Origin: Hemerocallis citrina
Taxonomy: Eukaryota > Streptophyta > Magnoliopsida > Asparagales > Asphodelaceae
Assembly (NCBI GenBank): GCA_017893485.1
Contig: CM030360.1
Location: 145,080,516 to 145,144,515, forward strand
DNA length: 64,000 nucleotides
Direction of reading: 5' to 3'
The notes beneath the pieces were generated by a model that was not told the DNA's origin, made no database searches, and worked only from the letters and a program-made list of their open reading frames with translations. Of this stretch, positions 53,540-64,000 are shown piece by piece. The position numbers and the translations under genes were made by a program. The first letter of the stretch is position 1; the number at the start of each line of letters is the position of its first letter.

Positions 53540-54524
53540 TTCCGGTACTTTGAATTAAATTTGAAATTCATAAAAACAGAGTCTCTAACAAGACTCGAAC
53601 CCAGACCAGTGGCTCCGCCTAGCTACAGTAACGGACCCAAATCGCACCCGAAGACCAAGAGTCCAAGAGTGACTAACTGTCATATAGTGAGTTAGGTTCT
53701 TTTTGTGTAAATCGCACTGTATTTGATTTTTCCTTTAAATAACTCGATTTTTCAATTGACTTGAACTTATTCAAAAATCTAAATCTTTTCCAGAACATTT
53801 CTTTCAAAATTACAGTATCATACATGTTTTTAAAATTCATAAATTTCTCATTTTTCGCAATATACTAAAATCTTTCTTCAAAAATGCATCAAAGAACTCG
53901 TATTACAAATTTTCAATTAAAATGTTGTTTTTTATCAAAACTCCTCTATAAAAATTTCTATACTCATAAAATATATTTTAATGAGACCATTTTTACATTT
54001 CTCTATTATAGTAGCATCAAAATCCTTTTTCATACATGTTGCAATATTTTGACTATAATAAGAAAAATATTACCATGCATCAATTCTCATTCCAATAATT
54101 TACCAAATAATATTTTCTTTTTCCTCTTCTATTTTAACAAGGGTCTAACCATTTATTAATCACAATATCAATTCAACACATCAAGACACTATTAAAATGA
54201 GATCATGCAATCTACTTTTATCATACCAATCAAAATTTAGCAATTAAATTCTACATTAACTGGCGTGCAATTTAACTCCTAAATTAGAAATAATTTAAGA
54301 ACCACCCACCCAAAATATGATGTACTCAATTGAACTCCTAGAATGAGAAGCTCCTAGAGAAACTCCGATTCGCCTCCCCGAATTCCGCTCACGAGAAAAT
54401 GACTCCAAACACCAACTTTCGGCCAAGCACAGTAAGCCCCCAACTTCATTTTCGGCAAGCAACAGAGAAGCACACTCCACTTCATTACCTTATTTATATA
54501 CCTATATATACACTTCTACATTTG

Positions 54525-54682
54525 TATATATATATATATATATATATAGGCATACATATATAAGTATATATATATATATATAAGGGGGCTAGGTGGAGAA
54601 AAGCAACAGAGGGAGTGCTGGATGGGATCTTCGGATTTGGCAGAGAGCAAAGAAGGAGGAAGAGAAATGTGTAGGGGTATAG

Positions 54683-54763
<81 letters not shown>
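54525..54763. repeat. (TA)n microsatellites at the left edge of the DNA transposon
   Basis: TA runs at about 54525-54550, 54565-54583 and 54688-54763. The last directly abuts the transposon end GGGAAACC. Confidence 0.9.
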
Positions 54764-54766
<3 letters not shown>

Positions 54767-55098
54767 AAACCTTCGGTTGTGCACTGGCCTAGTGCACACA
54801 GCCATGTGCACCCGCGCTCAGCCGTCCGATCTGCATATTGATCATGATGCAGATCTAACGGCTCGCATTCTCTCCCGCTCTTCTCACACTTACAGAGGGG
54901 TAATTAGGTCATTTACAAGTACCCTACCCTCTCTTTCTCTCTGCCTTTCAGATCGAAAACTTTGATCTGCCCCATTACCCTCTCTTTCGATCTGCCCTTT
55001 TCCCCCAAAAAAACAGAAACCCTAAATCTCCTAGTGACCTCTCTATGTCTCTCCATCGACGCCTTTCTCAGATCGATCGCTTTTCGATCTCAGATCCC

Positions 55099-55142
<44 letters not shown>

Positions 55143-55475
55143 ACGTGAAACCCTACCTCTCTCTTCTCCAGCGACATGATCACCTCTACCTCTCTCTCTC
55201 TGTCTCTCCTGGTCGACGACGAATCTGCCCCTCTCTTGAGCGACGCTGCAATCTTAATAATCGAAACCCAAAGGTATATAATTTTTCCTTCAAATTACTT
55301 TAAATTGAAACCCTAGTTTCTTCTTAGTTTAATCTTGTTAAAAATAAATTTTGGTAAGTTAAAACCCTAGTACACATTTTTTAGATTATGGTAAACCCCA
55401 AGGTATAAAACTATTCCTTCAATTGAGTTAAATTGAAACCTTAGTTTCTTGTTAGATAAATCTTGTTTTAAAAAA
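54764..55475. repeat. Left terminal inverted repeat
   Basis: Subterminal TTGTGCACTGGCCTAGTGCA is itself nearly palindromic. The arm includes GATC-rich and CT-rich segments and a possible splice donor (CCAAAGGTATAT near 55272). Confidence 0.85.
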
Positions 55476-58400
55476 TTAGGGTAAATTGAAACCCTAGTAT
55501 AGATTTTTCAGATTATGGTAAAAAAAACTTCAAGAAGGTGATTTAATGTTGGATAGCTATTTGATTATATACTGTGATAGATATTTGATTTTATATAGTG
55601 GATAGTAATTTGCAGACGTATACTGTGATAGTAATCTGATTATATATTGGAATTTGTAATAGGTATGGAGAGTGGGGAAGGTTGCTCATAACTCGGTGAT
55701 AATTTTTTGTGTATTCACTTTATTATTATTTGTTTAAATTTCCATATTTGAAAATCAAAATTTAGCATACGTTTTCTTATAATTTGTTTAAATTTCCATA
55801 TTTGAAAATCAAATTTTACCATACATTTTCTTATTATTTGTTTAAATTTTCATTGTAACTTACGTTGGCTTCATCTTTTCAATGGCAGTAGTGCATTCAT
55901 TGAAGAAGAGGTGAATTCTTCTACTGAAGATAGCTCCGAGGATGGTAACGACTATATGAATTGAGGGAAGTATTTGATTCGGGAACAATTTGGTAAATTT
56001 GTTGCTTTACTGTCTTTTATTTTGGGGATGAATCAATAGGCAGTGATGAATGCATGAAATGGTCAAGTTGAGTTTAATGTTTCCCCACCCACGAAGTCAA
56101 ATATATCTCTGTGCTTCTCTTTTTTTATATATATACTGGGCTGGTGCACTCGCGCTAAGCCGTCAGATTCTGCATTTTGATCATGATGCGGATCTATTGG
56201 CTCGCATTCTCTACCCTGTTTCTCACACTTATGGTGGCTAATTTGGTCATTTACCCCTACTCTCTCTATCTCTATCCTTTCAGATCGATCTGCCCCTTTT
56301 TTCCCAAAAAAACAGAAACAGAGGTGGGGGTTTGTGAAGGTTGCATCTATTAGACGTGGCAATCTAATGCAGTCGTAGTGCTAAACCAGTACACTTTTGA
56401 GGGAATGCTTGATACACTTATACACTTATGAAATAACCTAGTGTTGTGAATTCATGTGACTTCTGAGCCTACTTCATTTCATTTTATTAGCATAAACATG
56501 CTCTCTGTTATCTAAATTTATATTCTGAGCCTATACTTACACCTGATTGATGATATTTTTAGAGACTGCAACAGCAGCGGTAGCAGCATTAGAAGTAGTA
56601 GCAGCAGTAGCTACTGTGATAGCATCATCCTTGGTTACAAAATGCTAAAAAGGCACCAAATGTAAATCTAGGCGAAACTGTGATAGCTAGGCTCCAACAG
56701 ATGTAGTTTTCCTGATGTATGTAATTTACTAATTTAGGAATCGTTTGAATAATGTGAATGAAATGGAGGTAGATGTTTACTAATTTAATTCTCACACAAA
56801 GGGTAGTCGAGATTTTCGAGCAAGCTTCAAGATTTACCTATATATGGAAACAGCAAGCTCCCATGTTCATTAGTCCGTTAATGAGAATAATTCTTCATAG
56901 TTCATTATCTGTATTTTCATCATATCGTAGCTTCAGATATAATAAGTCTATAATTATTTAAATACTTCAAAAGTATTTTAGTAAACATGTTGCAACTCTG
57001 CAGTGATTTTACTAATGCTTGCTATTCTTATTTGGATATAAAAGGGAGACAGTTCGATATTCTGAGGCTTTGCCAATTAGAGAAGCTGGAAAGGTTAAAC
57101 AACAAGAGCTGCACTCGAAGCTTGAAGCAATTGTGGATGCATGATGTATGTTTCGCTTCATCTTTTTCCCCCTTTCATGTAAATTCTCAAGCTTACTTAC
57201 TATTTGACCAATTTTCTTTGTTGTTTTAGTTATACGGCTATTCAAACATGATCGACGCCACATTGCAAAGTGTCGAGACAGATGCAGCAAAACTTTTCAA
57301 GCAAGTAATTTAGCAATTGACTTCTCAACATGTGTTATGATATATACTGTCACTTTGCATTAACCAGCATTTGAAAATCGTTCTTAATGGATGTGAGGAT
57401 CAACCAAACCTGTGAAGGTTTGAATAGATGAGGTCTCAAATGTAATATTATGTGAAATGATTATGAAAGTAGACTAGTGTTATATGTTTTTATCCATTTC
57501 TTCATCTTACAAGTGTGTTCAGAGGTTTAAGAATTGAATTTCTAGTGGTGTAAGAATTGAATTTTGTTCATGTAAATTTACAGGCTTATTAAATAAATAT
57601 TCCTGGAATTCGTAATGCATTCCTTATTTGATCTGTACTGATTGTTTCCTAGTATATTATAGTATTTGATACTTGTTATTGGGTATGTGAATTGGGGTTG
57701 TGTTGTTAATACTTTGCAAAGTCGACTTATTCCAAAGCCAAACAACGACTGATATTTGCTGACCCACTGGAAGTTGGATTGGGCCTAAATTACTTGTTAA
57801 CTATACATTTACTTGCATTTATTTGCATTTACGTGTTAAAATTTTGGCTTCATTTACTTGCATTTACTTGTTAACTATACAGTGCACATTTACAAGATTA
57901 TATGTTAGTGTTCTTGACAGGTCTCTGCACTTTTGAATTATGCAAAGCTTGCCTTTCACTGATATGCTATGAAAGCAACAACAGACTAGCCGCATACCAA
58001 TACCACATACCAATTTGAGAAACGAAGATGGCTATGATAAGCAAACAATAGCAAGAACAAGAAGCAGCAGCATTTAGCAAAACTTTAACAAAATAATTTA
58101 TAATATATAAAAAAAGATTTCAGATTTCTAAAAATATACAACATAACAATCCTGAAAAACCGAAATCACGTACACTGAAATCATATACAACATAACATCC
58201 AATATACAATATACAACAATAATCACATAACAAGCATCAGAAACATTGAAATAAACACCACTCATCCTGCATCAGCAACACCACTCATCCTCTCCTTTAG
58301 CAGCATCATGCACTCCAACTCCTGCCAAAAAGTAAACATGAAATCATTTCAGTGTTTATGAATATACAAAGTAGTACGAAGATCAACAAATTCATGATTA

Positions 58401-59478
58401 GTAAACATGAAATTGTTCAAATCAAGCATCAAGATTAGTCTAAGGTTGCATTATTATGTCATGCCAACTAGTTCCAACTATAGTCTGTTATGAGATGGTA
58501 AGAATGGCTCTTTATCGTGAGCTGAAAATTTCACTACACACCCAAACTCAAATAAATCACTGTAATATCACATACCAATAAACAACATTAGCTAACCATT
58601 ATAGTTCGAAAAAAACCAATATCAAGAAAGTATTCACCAAGTAAACAACCAAACACTGAAGGTACCTTCACCACAACCCCAAACCTGTTTCATCTTGACA
58701 AAGACACATTCATATGTTCTTAATCTGGAAACCTTTATTCGCCATTTGCATGTTTTAGCATCACCAAAGCAAGCTCAGCAAAATTCCAAAACATTACAAT
58801 AATAATAAGATAGAATTGACTCAGTTCACTATATGCAGCTTCTATTTTACACTCCCTGTTTTTGAGTAGTCCATGTATTCGCTGGACTTTATGAGTGTGC
58901 CAACTTGGAGGGGTGGTTTGGAGGTATATTATGTATAAACTGTCGTAGGGGTTATTTGTTATCGGGTTGGGAATGCGTTACACTTGCTGCATTGTGGAGA
59001 TGGTCCTTTATATGGTACAAGTGGACACCTTTCAAAGCAATGAAGCCAATCTTAGAGGCATATAATAAAAGGTTGTTTGAAGCCAAACTTCCACTTAGTA
59101 CCAAAATTCAAAATGAACAAGCTTCTTAAGCTTCTCAAGCTTCAGAAGCTACAAACAAACTTACAAAACATAACAAAACAAACTTCATCCTTTACTGATA
59201 CTACAAAACAAGCTTACAAAACAAACAAACAAACTTACAAAACATAACAAAACAAACTTACTGATACTACAAAACAAACAAACAAACAAACAAACAAACA
59301 AACAAACTTACAACACATAACAAAATAAACTTACTATGCCATGCCTACTAGTACCAAACCAATTTGCAGCACCCCCACTTCTTCCAAGTATATACAATGA
59401 AGGGATTAATGTATCCGAAAAAAAGAAAATGGTATTCAAGTAACTATCTGCTTATATGAAACTTTATACTTGAACAAG
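55476..59478. other. Interior of the DNA transposon
   Basis: AT-rich with scattered exon-like pieces on the plus strand: MESGEGCS after an AG at 55665, SAFIEEEVNSSTEDSSEDG near 55890-55950, an Ala-rich triplet run at 56565-56630, KVKQQELHSKLEAIVDA near 57085-57140, and GYSNMIDATLQSVETDAAK near 57238-57295. A short ORF at 58905-59129 has no recognised family. The pieces could be captured host exons, but I do not recognise their source. TTTACTTGCATTTA-type repeats lie at 57805-57870, and (CAAA)n at 59215-59310. Confidence 0.45.
56136..56328. repeat. Internal partial copy of the terminal inverted repeat
   Basis: CTGGTGCACTCGCGCTAAGC, then words such as GATCATGATGCGGATCTA, GGCTCGCATTCTCTA and CAGATCGATCTGCCCCTTTT, parallel the left TIR from about 54785 to 55010. 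It is preceded by a short TA run (56127-56135), like the outer ends. Confidence 0.75.
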
Positions 59479-59816
59479 CTTTTTAAACAAGATTTATCTA
59501 ACAAGAAACTAGGGTTTCAATTTAAATCAATTGAAGGAATAGTTTTATACCTTGGGGTTTACCATAATCTATAAAAATGTGTACTAGGATTTCAACTTAC
59601 CAAAATTTATTTTTAACAAGATTAAACTAAGAAGAAACTAGGGTTTCGATTTAAAGTAATTTGAAGGAAAAATTTTATACCTTTAGGTTTCGATTATTGA
59701 GAATGCAGCGTCACTCAAGAGAGGGGCAGATTCGTCATCGACCAGGAGAGACATAGAGAGAGAGGTAAAGGTGATCGTGTCGCTGGAGGAGAGAGAGGTA
59801 GGGTTTCGCGTCGATG

Positions 59817-59871
<55 letters not shown>

Positions 59872-60208
59872 GGGATCTGAGATCGAAAAGCGATCGATCT
59901 GAGAAAGGCGTCGATGGAGAGACATAGAGAGGTCGCTCAGGAGATTTAGGGTTTCAGTTTTTTTGGGGAAAAGGGGCAGATCGAAAGAGAGAGTAATTGG
60001 GCAGATCGATGCTTTCGATCTGAAAGGGCAGAGAGAAAGAGAGGGTAGGGTAGGGGTATATGACCTAATTACCCCTCCGTAAGTGTGAGAAGAGCGGCAG
60101 AGAATGCGAGCCGTTAGATCTGCATCATGATCAATATGCAGATCAGACGGCTGAGTGCGAGTGCACACGGCTGTGTGCACTAGGCTAGTGCACAACCGAA
60201 GCTTTCCC
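59479..60208. repeat. Right terminal inverted repeat
   Basis: Reverse complement of the left arm with small indels, including (GA)n at 59819-59865. Confidence 0.85.

Positions 60209-60214
<6 letters not shown>

Positions 60215-60276
<62 letters not shown>
60215..60276. repeat. (CA)n microsatellite
   Basis: About 60 bp of CA directly after TATATA at the right edge of the DNA transposon. A (TA)n run follows at 60602-60646. Confidence 0.9.
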
Positions 60277-60277
<1 letters not shown>

Positions 60278-60598
60278 TTGTGAGAGGAGTGAATGGAGGA
60301 AAACGAAAGGGATTGGCTGGATTGGCTTTGGATTGGCAGAAGAGAAATAAAGGAGGAAGGGAATGAGAGAATGTGAAGGTTGTAGGGGTCATTATATAAG
60401 AAAATATAGGAGTAGTTATAATAACTACTCCCACCACTAACAACACTAACACCACTCACAAATTCAAAAGTCATTTTTGCCTCCATGCAAAAATCAGCCG
60501 TCCACCATCTCTACTACATGCCCAAACACGTGCACGTGCGTTGCACTTGCACACACTTCACAAAATCAATTGTTTATATTTTTAAATTAAAGCATAAG

Positions 60599-60647
<49 letters not shown>

Positions 60648-62456
60648 GTGTATGTAAAAATTAGTTTAATTAAAAATTATAATTTTTATGCACAAATAAA
60701 ATAAACACACACACATTTCAAAATTTTATTTTGAAAAGAATATGCTTAAATACGTGCACCGAAAACACGTGCGTTGCCCTGTAAAATATCAAAATAAAAA
60801 ATCAACTTTATTAACGAGAAAATATTAAAGATAATCAAAATAAAACACAAGAAAAATATATTTAATATACACATTCGATAATGTACTCAATACGTGCACA
60901 GAAAAACACATGCATTGTACGTATAAAAATATTTAAATCAAAATGAGAGAAAAATGAATTTACGTTTATAAAAAGAATTCGAATCCATAAAATAAATAAT
61001 TGAAACACATAGAAAATATCACACGTAGCGGTGGAAAATACGTAATCGATACGTGCATCGATAACATGTAAAAAACACGTAAAAATACGGAGATTGAAAT
61101 TTAATATTTTAGTTGACTCAAATATGATAAAAGAGTATGGAAAATGCATAAATAGTCGGAATCCAAAATACGTAGTGAAACACGTTACAAATATTACCAG
61201 TAACGGTATAAAATACACGTGCATAACACACGAGGGCAAAATTGTCATTTTCAATTTTACGGGGTGTTACATTGTCCCCCCTTAGAACAGTTCTTTCCTC
61301 AGAACTGCTAGGAAAAAGGTTGTATTTTGTACACACCAAAGAAAAATATCATTATTGTATATAGAAAACTGCAAACATTAACAAAAATAAATGCAATATA
61401 AAAATAAGCAATGTGGAAGAACAAGATAAACTCTATATAAGAAAAACTGAGTATCAAAATTTTATAAGAACGGAACAAGAAAACTAGGAAAATAGCATAA
61501 GAAAAGAAATGTGACAAAAGACAGGATGGATTGAGAGAAATTTCATACAAAAATAATATTAGGTAAAGTATTAGATAAAAGGAAAAATAAATTAAGTCAT
61601 TAATTGCGGAATAGTTCGGAAAACAATGCAATAAAGCGAAACATCGTCAATGGATAGTTTATAAATAGATTTAGTAATCAAAATTCGTCAAAGTAATAAG
61701 CAGTAGAATGATCAAAATCGCAAACTGAGTTGGTACTGTATAACAAAAATTGAATTGGCAATTTAAAAGAAGACTATTGAATAACAATTTGAAAAATAAA
61801 CGAGAATGAAATTTAGTTAAAAGTATAGATGACATAAAAATGAATTTGTAAACCAATTAATATCATAAAATAATTTGTAAGGTAACTATAATAATTATAC
61901 ATACGATTTGAAAATTAAAGATATAGAAGGCATACATAGAAATACTTTCGAATAGTCAAGTAGAGCAAGAAAAACCAACATACAAAACTTATATACGTAT
62001 ATATGCGTAAAAATTATAGGGTGAAACAAACAATAGCATGATACGAAAATGATTTGTAGGAGTAAAACAAAATATTATAGTAGAAAAGCAATAACACATC
62101 ACAAAAACCAATTATATACAGGTAAATTATGAATTGTAAACAAAAGTATAATTAATAAGATATATATATATTGTTAGGTGAGTAGCCACCAAATCTAAGA
62201 TAAGTTAATAGAAAAATAAAATACGATGAAATGGTATGAAATGCTAACTTATATAAAGATTCAAAATGATAAGAAGAAGACGGCAAGATAGTTGAGATTA
62301 AGTAGTAAATATGCAAGTAGGATAGAAACCAGTATAAATAATATAATGCTAGGTTGTAAAATATTATAAAATAGTATAAGCTTGTACAAAAATGGAATAG
62401 TGGTAAGTAAATATTATAGAAAATAAAGTAGGGGTTATCTAAGTAGAAAATCTCCT

Positions 62457-62605
62457 TCGGGTGTAGGCTCGCCTCGTTGGTATCCAACTGCAGACTTGCC
62501 TCCTTGACCTCAAGTTGCAGAATTGCCTCTACGACATCCGATTGCAGTTTACCTTCTGGATATTCGGTTGCAAACTTTACCCTCTCGACATCAGGTTGCA
62601 CCAAA
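62457..62605 (-). repeat. 27-bp-type repeat encoding a 9-residue motif, second LARD family
   Basis: The minus frame reads VQPDVERVK, FATEYPEGK, LQSDVVEAI, LQLEVKEAS, LQLDTNEAS, LHPKE. It aligns unit by unit with the first family (TEYPDGN, LQPDVVKAN, MQLDVREA) although the surrounding DNA does not. An ORF of 160 codons (62634-62152) covers it, but only the repeat part looks conserved. Confidence 0.8.
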
Positions 62606-63516
62606 ACGGGAGATGGAAAGATGTAATCTTCCATTTGTAGTTGGATATTGGGTTTTTAATAAAGTATGGTGTTACATTTTGAAATCAGTGATATAAACGT
62701 GGATGGAAAAGTTGTAAATGAAGTAGGAAATTACAACGACAAAAATATTAAAATAGATAGACTATAAATATAGGGTATACAAAATTTGTAGTAATGAAAA
62801 TGATTTATAACATTAAGACGAGAATAGTGTAAAGTATATGCATGTATGAAAATACAAATGAAAACGATAATTATGTAGTGTATGTATTATATTGAAGAAG
62901 TGTAAAACTACAAAATTTATGAGTAGTGATTAATAGTAAAAATGAATGTAACAAAAAAAATTAGTAGATAATATGCAACAACAATAGTATCGAATGTAGA
63001 CAATAAAACAAAATGGTATGTCATATTTATATGAGCAGAATATTTCAATCTTGTTAAAAATATATTGAAATATATAAGATAATATAAGATAACGAAAAAT
63101 ATAGGATCACAAAATTAAATCATATGAATGTACATAAGCAGAAATTCATAAACAAAATTCAAAATATAATAGAAATAATAAATGAAGAAAATAATAGTTG
63201 AAATATAAATTTAATAAGCGGCAATAAAATACGTAAAGTAATAGCAGATATAAACGGGTAAACATAAAGTGACATACAAAACACGAAGAAAAAATTTTTA
63301 AGATTGAAAGACAGATAAAAACAAATTCAAAAAGATCATGGGACTAAGGAAGATAGACGAAATAATAGATATTCAAGTGATTTAATAGTATAAGAAAATA
63401 TTTATCTGAGAAAATATTAAATGTTGAAAAAAATACTATGATGAAAATCGACGAAGAAAATTTTTGGGAGGGGAGTGTGTCTACGTGTAAGGTGTCATGA
63501 ATGTAGGTTCAAACCA

Positions 63517-63547
63517 ACCACGCTTCCACTGCACCACTCTGATACCA
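63517..63547 (-). pseudogene. Initiator-tRNA-Met-like 5' segment, degenerate
   Basis: The minus strand reads GGTATCAGAGTGGTGCAG then TGGAAGCGTGGTTGG, about 27 of 30 matching the 5' part of plant initiator tRNA-Met; the sequence then leaves the tRNA, with a B-box-like GGTTTGAACC too close for a normal tRNA. It lies about 260 bp from the 5' LTR, whereas in the first LARD family the equivalent lies near the 3' LTR. Confidence 0.65.
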
Positions 63548-63794
63548 AAGGAAAATATACTCGCATACAATCTCACATCAATGTATACGAAGAGAGCATC
63601 ATGAATGTGAGTTCCATAACTACTTCATTCACGACTCTAGCCATCCAATAGGGAAAAATGAGGAGAAAACATCAGTGTATAGAGCAACACAAATGTAAAT
63701 TACTTACATTTAAATCTTTATAAACTGAACTCACACTTCTAATGTCCAGCCTAATGTGTCGTCCTTGTAAATTTGTTCTACTCATTGAAGCGTG

Positions 63795-63806
63795 GCTCTG
63801 ATACCA
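63795..63806 (-). promoter_or_regulatory. Primer binding site, second LARD
   Basis: The complement reads TGGTATCAGAGC, three bases from the LTR edge at 63810. Confidence 0.9.
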
Positions 63807-63809
63807 CTC

Positions 63810-64000
63810 TGTAACACCCCGAATTCCAAATAAGCCTGAATTCGAAGTTCCACTGGATCTTTACACTTCACTTCGTACAATTTTACAAGGAATTTAAAAC
63901 TTTTATTTACAATAGTCTTTTACATCAACACACAGCGGAATAAATAAAATACAACAATGATAAATGTACAATTGTAATAACTTTAGCATTTAAGTAATCA
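63810..64000 (-). repeat. 5' LTR of the second LARD, first 191 bp
   Basis: TGTAACACCCCGAATTCC onward matches 51755-51945 with scattered changes. It continues beyond the window. Confidence 0.9.

Larger units (their letters stand above)
54764..60208. mobile_element. 5.4-kb DNA transposon with 0.7-kb terminal inverted repeats, Pack-MULE-like
   Basis: The ends are GGGAAACCTTCGGTTGTGCA (left) and its near-complement on the right (GGGAAAGCTTCGGTTGTGCA read inward). The inverted repeats span about 54764-55475 and 59479-60208. They contain (CT)n/(GA)n runs at 55100-55138 and 59819-59865. Flanks are TA-rich on both sides, so the duplication cannot be measured. No transposase motif was found in the 4-kb interior, so it is probably non-autonomous. 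Very long TIRs favour a Mutator-like assignment; other superfamilies cannot be excluded. Confidence 0.7.
51755..61271 (-). repeat. 3' LTR of the second LARD, interrupted
   Basis: The left end TGTAACACCCCGAATTCC is repeated at 63810. The right end ACGGGGTGTTACA at 61271 is followed by a purine tract on the minus strand (GTTCTAAGGGGGGACAA). A minus TATA (CTTATATAATG, near 60395) lies about 880 bp from the LTR start. The stretch 60290-60380 is repeated in diverged form at 54590-54680, on the far side of the inserted transposon. Confidence 0.75.
61272..63809 (-). other. Internal region of the second LARD
   Basis: 2,538 bp, AT-rich. From the 3' side: purine tract, AT-rich low-complexity DNA (61300-62440), the 9-residue repeat (62457-62605), more AT-rich DNA, an initiator-tRNA-like piece (63517-63547) and the primer site. 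Frames such as 61308-61631 are AT-driven hydrophobic runs. Confidence 0.75.
51755..64000 (-). mobile_element. Second LARD-like non-coding LTR element (right end off the window)
   Basis: Minus polarity. 3' LTR 51755-61271 (about 4.07 kb once the DNA transposon at 54764-60208 is removed), internal region 61272-63809 (2,538 bp), primer site at 63795-63806, and the first 191 bp of the 5' LTR from 63810. The LTRs start TGTAACACCCCG at both ends as read on plus and minus. LTR and internal lengths and several internal motifs (9-residue repeat, initiator-tRNA-like piece) match the first LARD family, but general sequence identity is low. No gag or pol. Confidence 0.8.

Noticed and set aside
53330..53660. 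tRNA genes or SINEs around the (TA)n repeat, suggested by GGTTTGAATCC and GGTTCGAGTC
   Set aside because: Only B-box-like words are seen; no A box at the right distance and no foldable tRNA.
60208..60486. Frames containing long Val-Cys or Thr-His runs
   Set aside because: They are translations of the (CA)n microsatellite.

Overview
The window looks like nuclear DNA of an angiosperm with a repeat-rich genome, probably a eudicot. Almost every base belongs to nested transposable elements built into and around one broken host gene. Evidence for a plant nucleus is the mix of Tat-type Ty3/gypsy, Sirevirus-like Ty1/copia, chromovirus-like Ty3/gypsy and Mutator-like elements, tRNA-iMet primer sites, GT-AG introns and AT-rich spacers. 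I see no intact host protein gene, no functional RNA gene and no CRISPR array.

Layout, left to right. 1-3843: right end of a plus-strand Tat-type LTR element with an antisense extra ORF (gypsy-type transposase domain, frameshifted), 364-bp and 300-bp tandem repeats, polypurine tract and 3' LTR. 3844-29906: a tandem array of a non-coding LARD-like element on the minus strand, read as INT-LTR-INT-LTR-INT-LTR with LTRs of about 3.8 kb and internal regions of about 2.7 kb; its first LTR is split by a 7,349-bp gag-only Tat element (6609-13957) with a perfect GTAGC target duplication. 29907-30893: 5' end of a small copia element (141-bp LTR, PBS, leader, gag start) into whose gag the LARD array is inserted. 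30980-38755: a plus-strand Sirevirus-like element without pol, with gag, an env-like ORF and many CGGTCGACCG palindromes. 38756-50971: the host gene, a class 3 lipase, minus strand. 45075-50865: a chromovirus-like gypsy element (504-bp LTRs, perfect TCCCT duplication) inside lipase exon 1. 51755-64000: a second LARD-like element whose 3' LTR holds a 5.4-kb DNA transposon with 0.7-kb terminal inverted repeats.

How it fits together. The lipase gene can be followed exon by exon on the minus strand from ATG 50971 to its last visible exon, and it is broken several times. The gypsy element sits in exon 1, a Mutator-like foldback sits in intron 1, and the last visible exon is cut by the Sirevirus and again, 86 bp further on, by the copia element. 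The LARD array lies inside that copia element and the Tat elements lie inside the array. The gene therefore runs off the left end of the window behind more than 38 kb of insertions. It also carries small indels and a stop codon.

The least ordinary signals are: a 55-nt initiator-tRNA-Met 5' segment kept inside the LARD internal region; an in-frame 9-residue repeat shared by two LARD families; a very dense GATC cluster in each LARD LTR; a foldback made of about eleven copies of a short palindrome; and paired palindromes with constant 2-bp spacing in the Sirevirus. All coordinates come from reading by eye. Percent identities and domain assignments were not computed.
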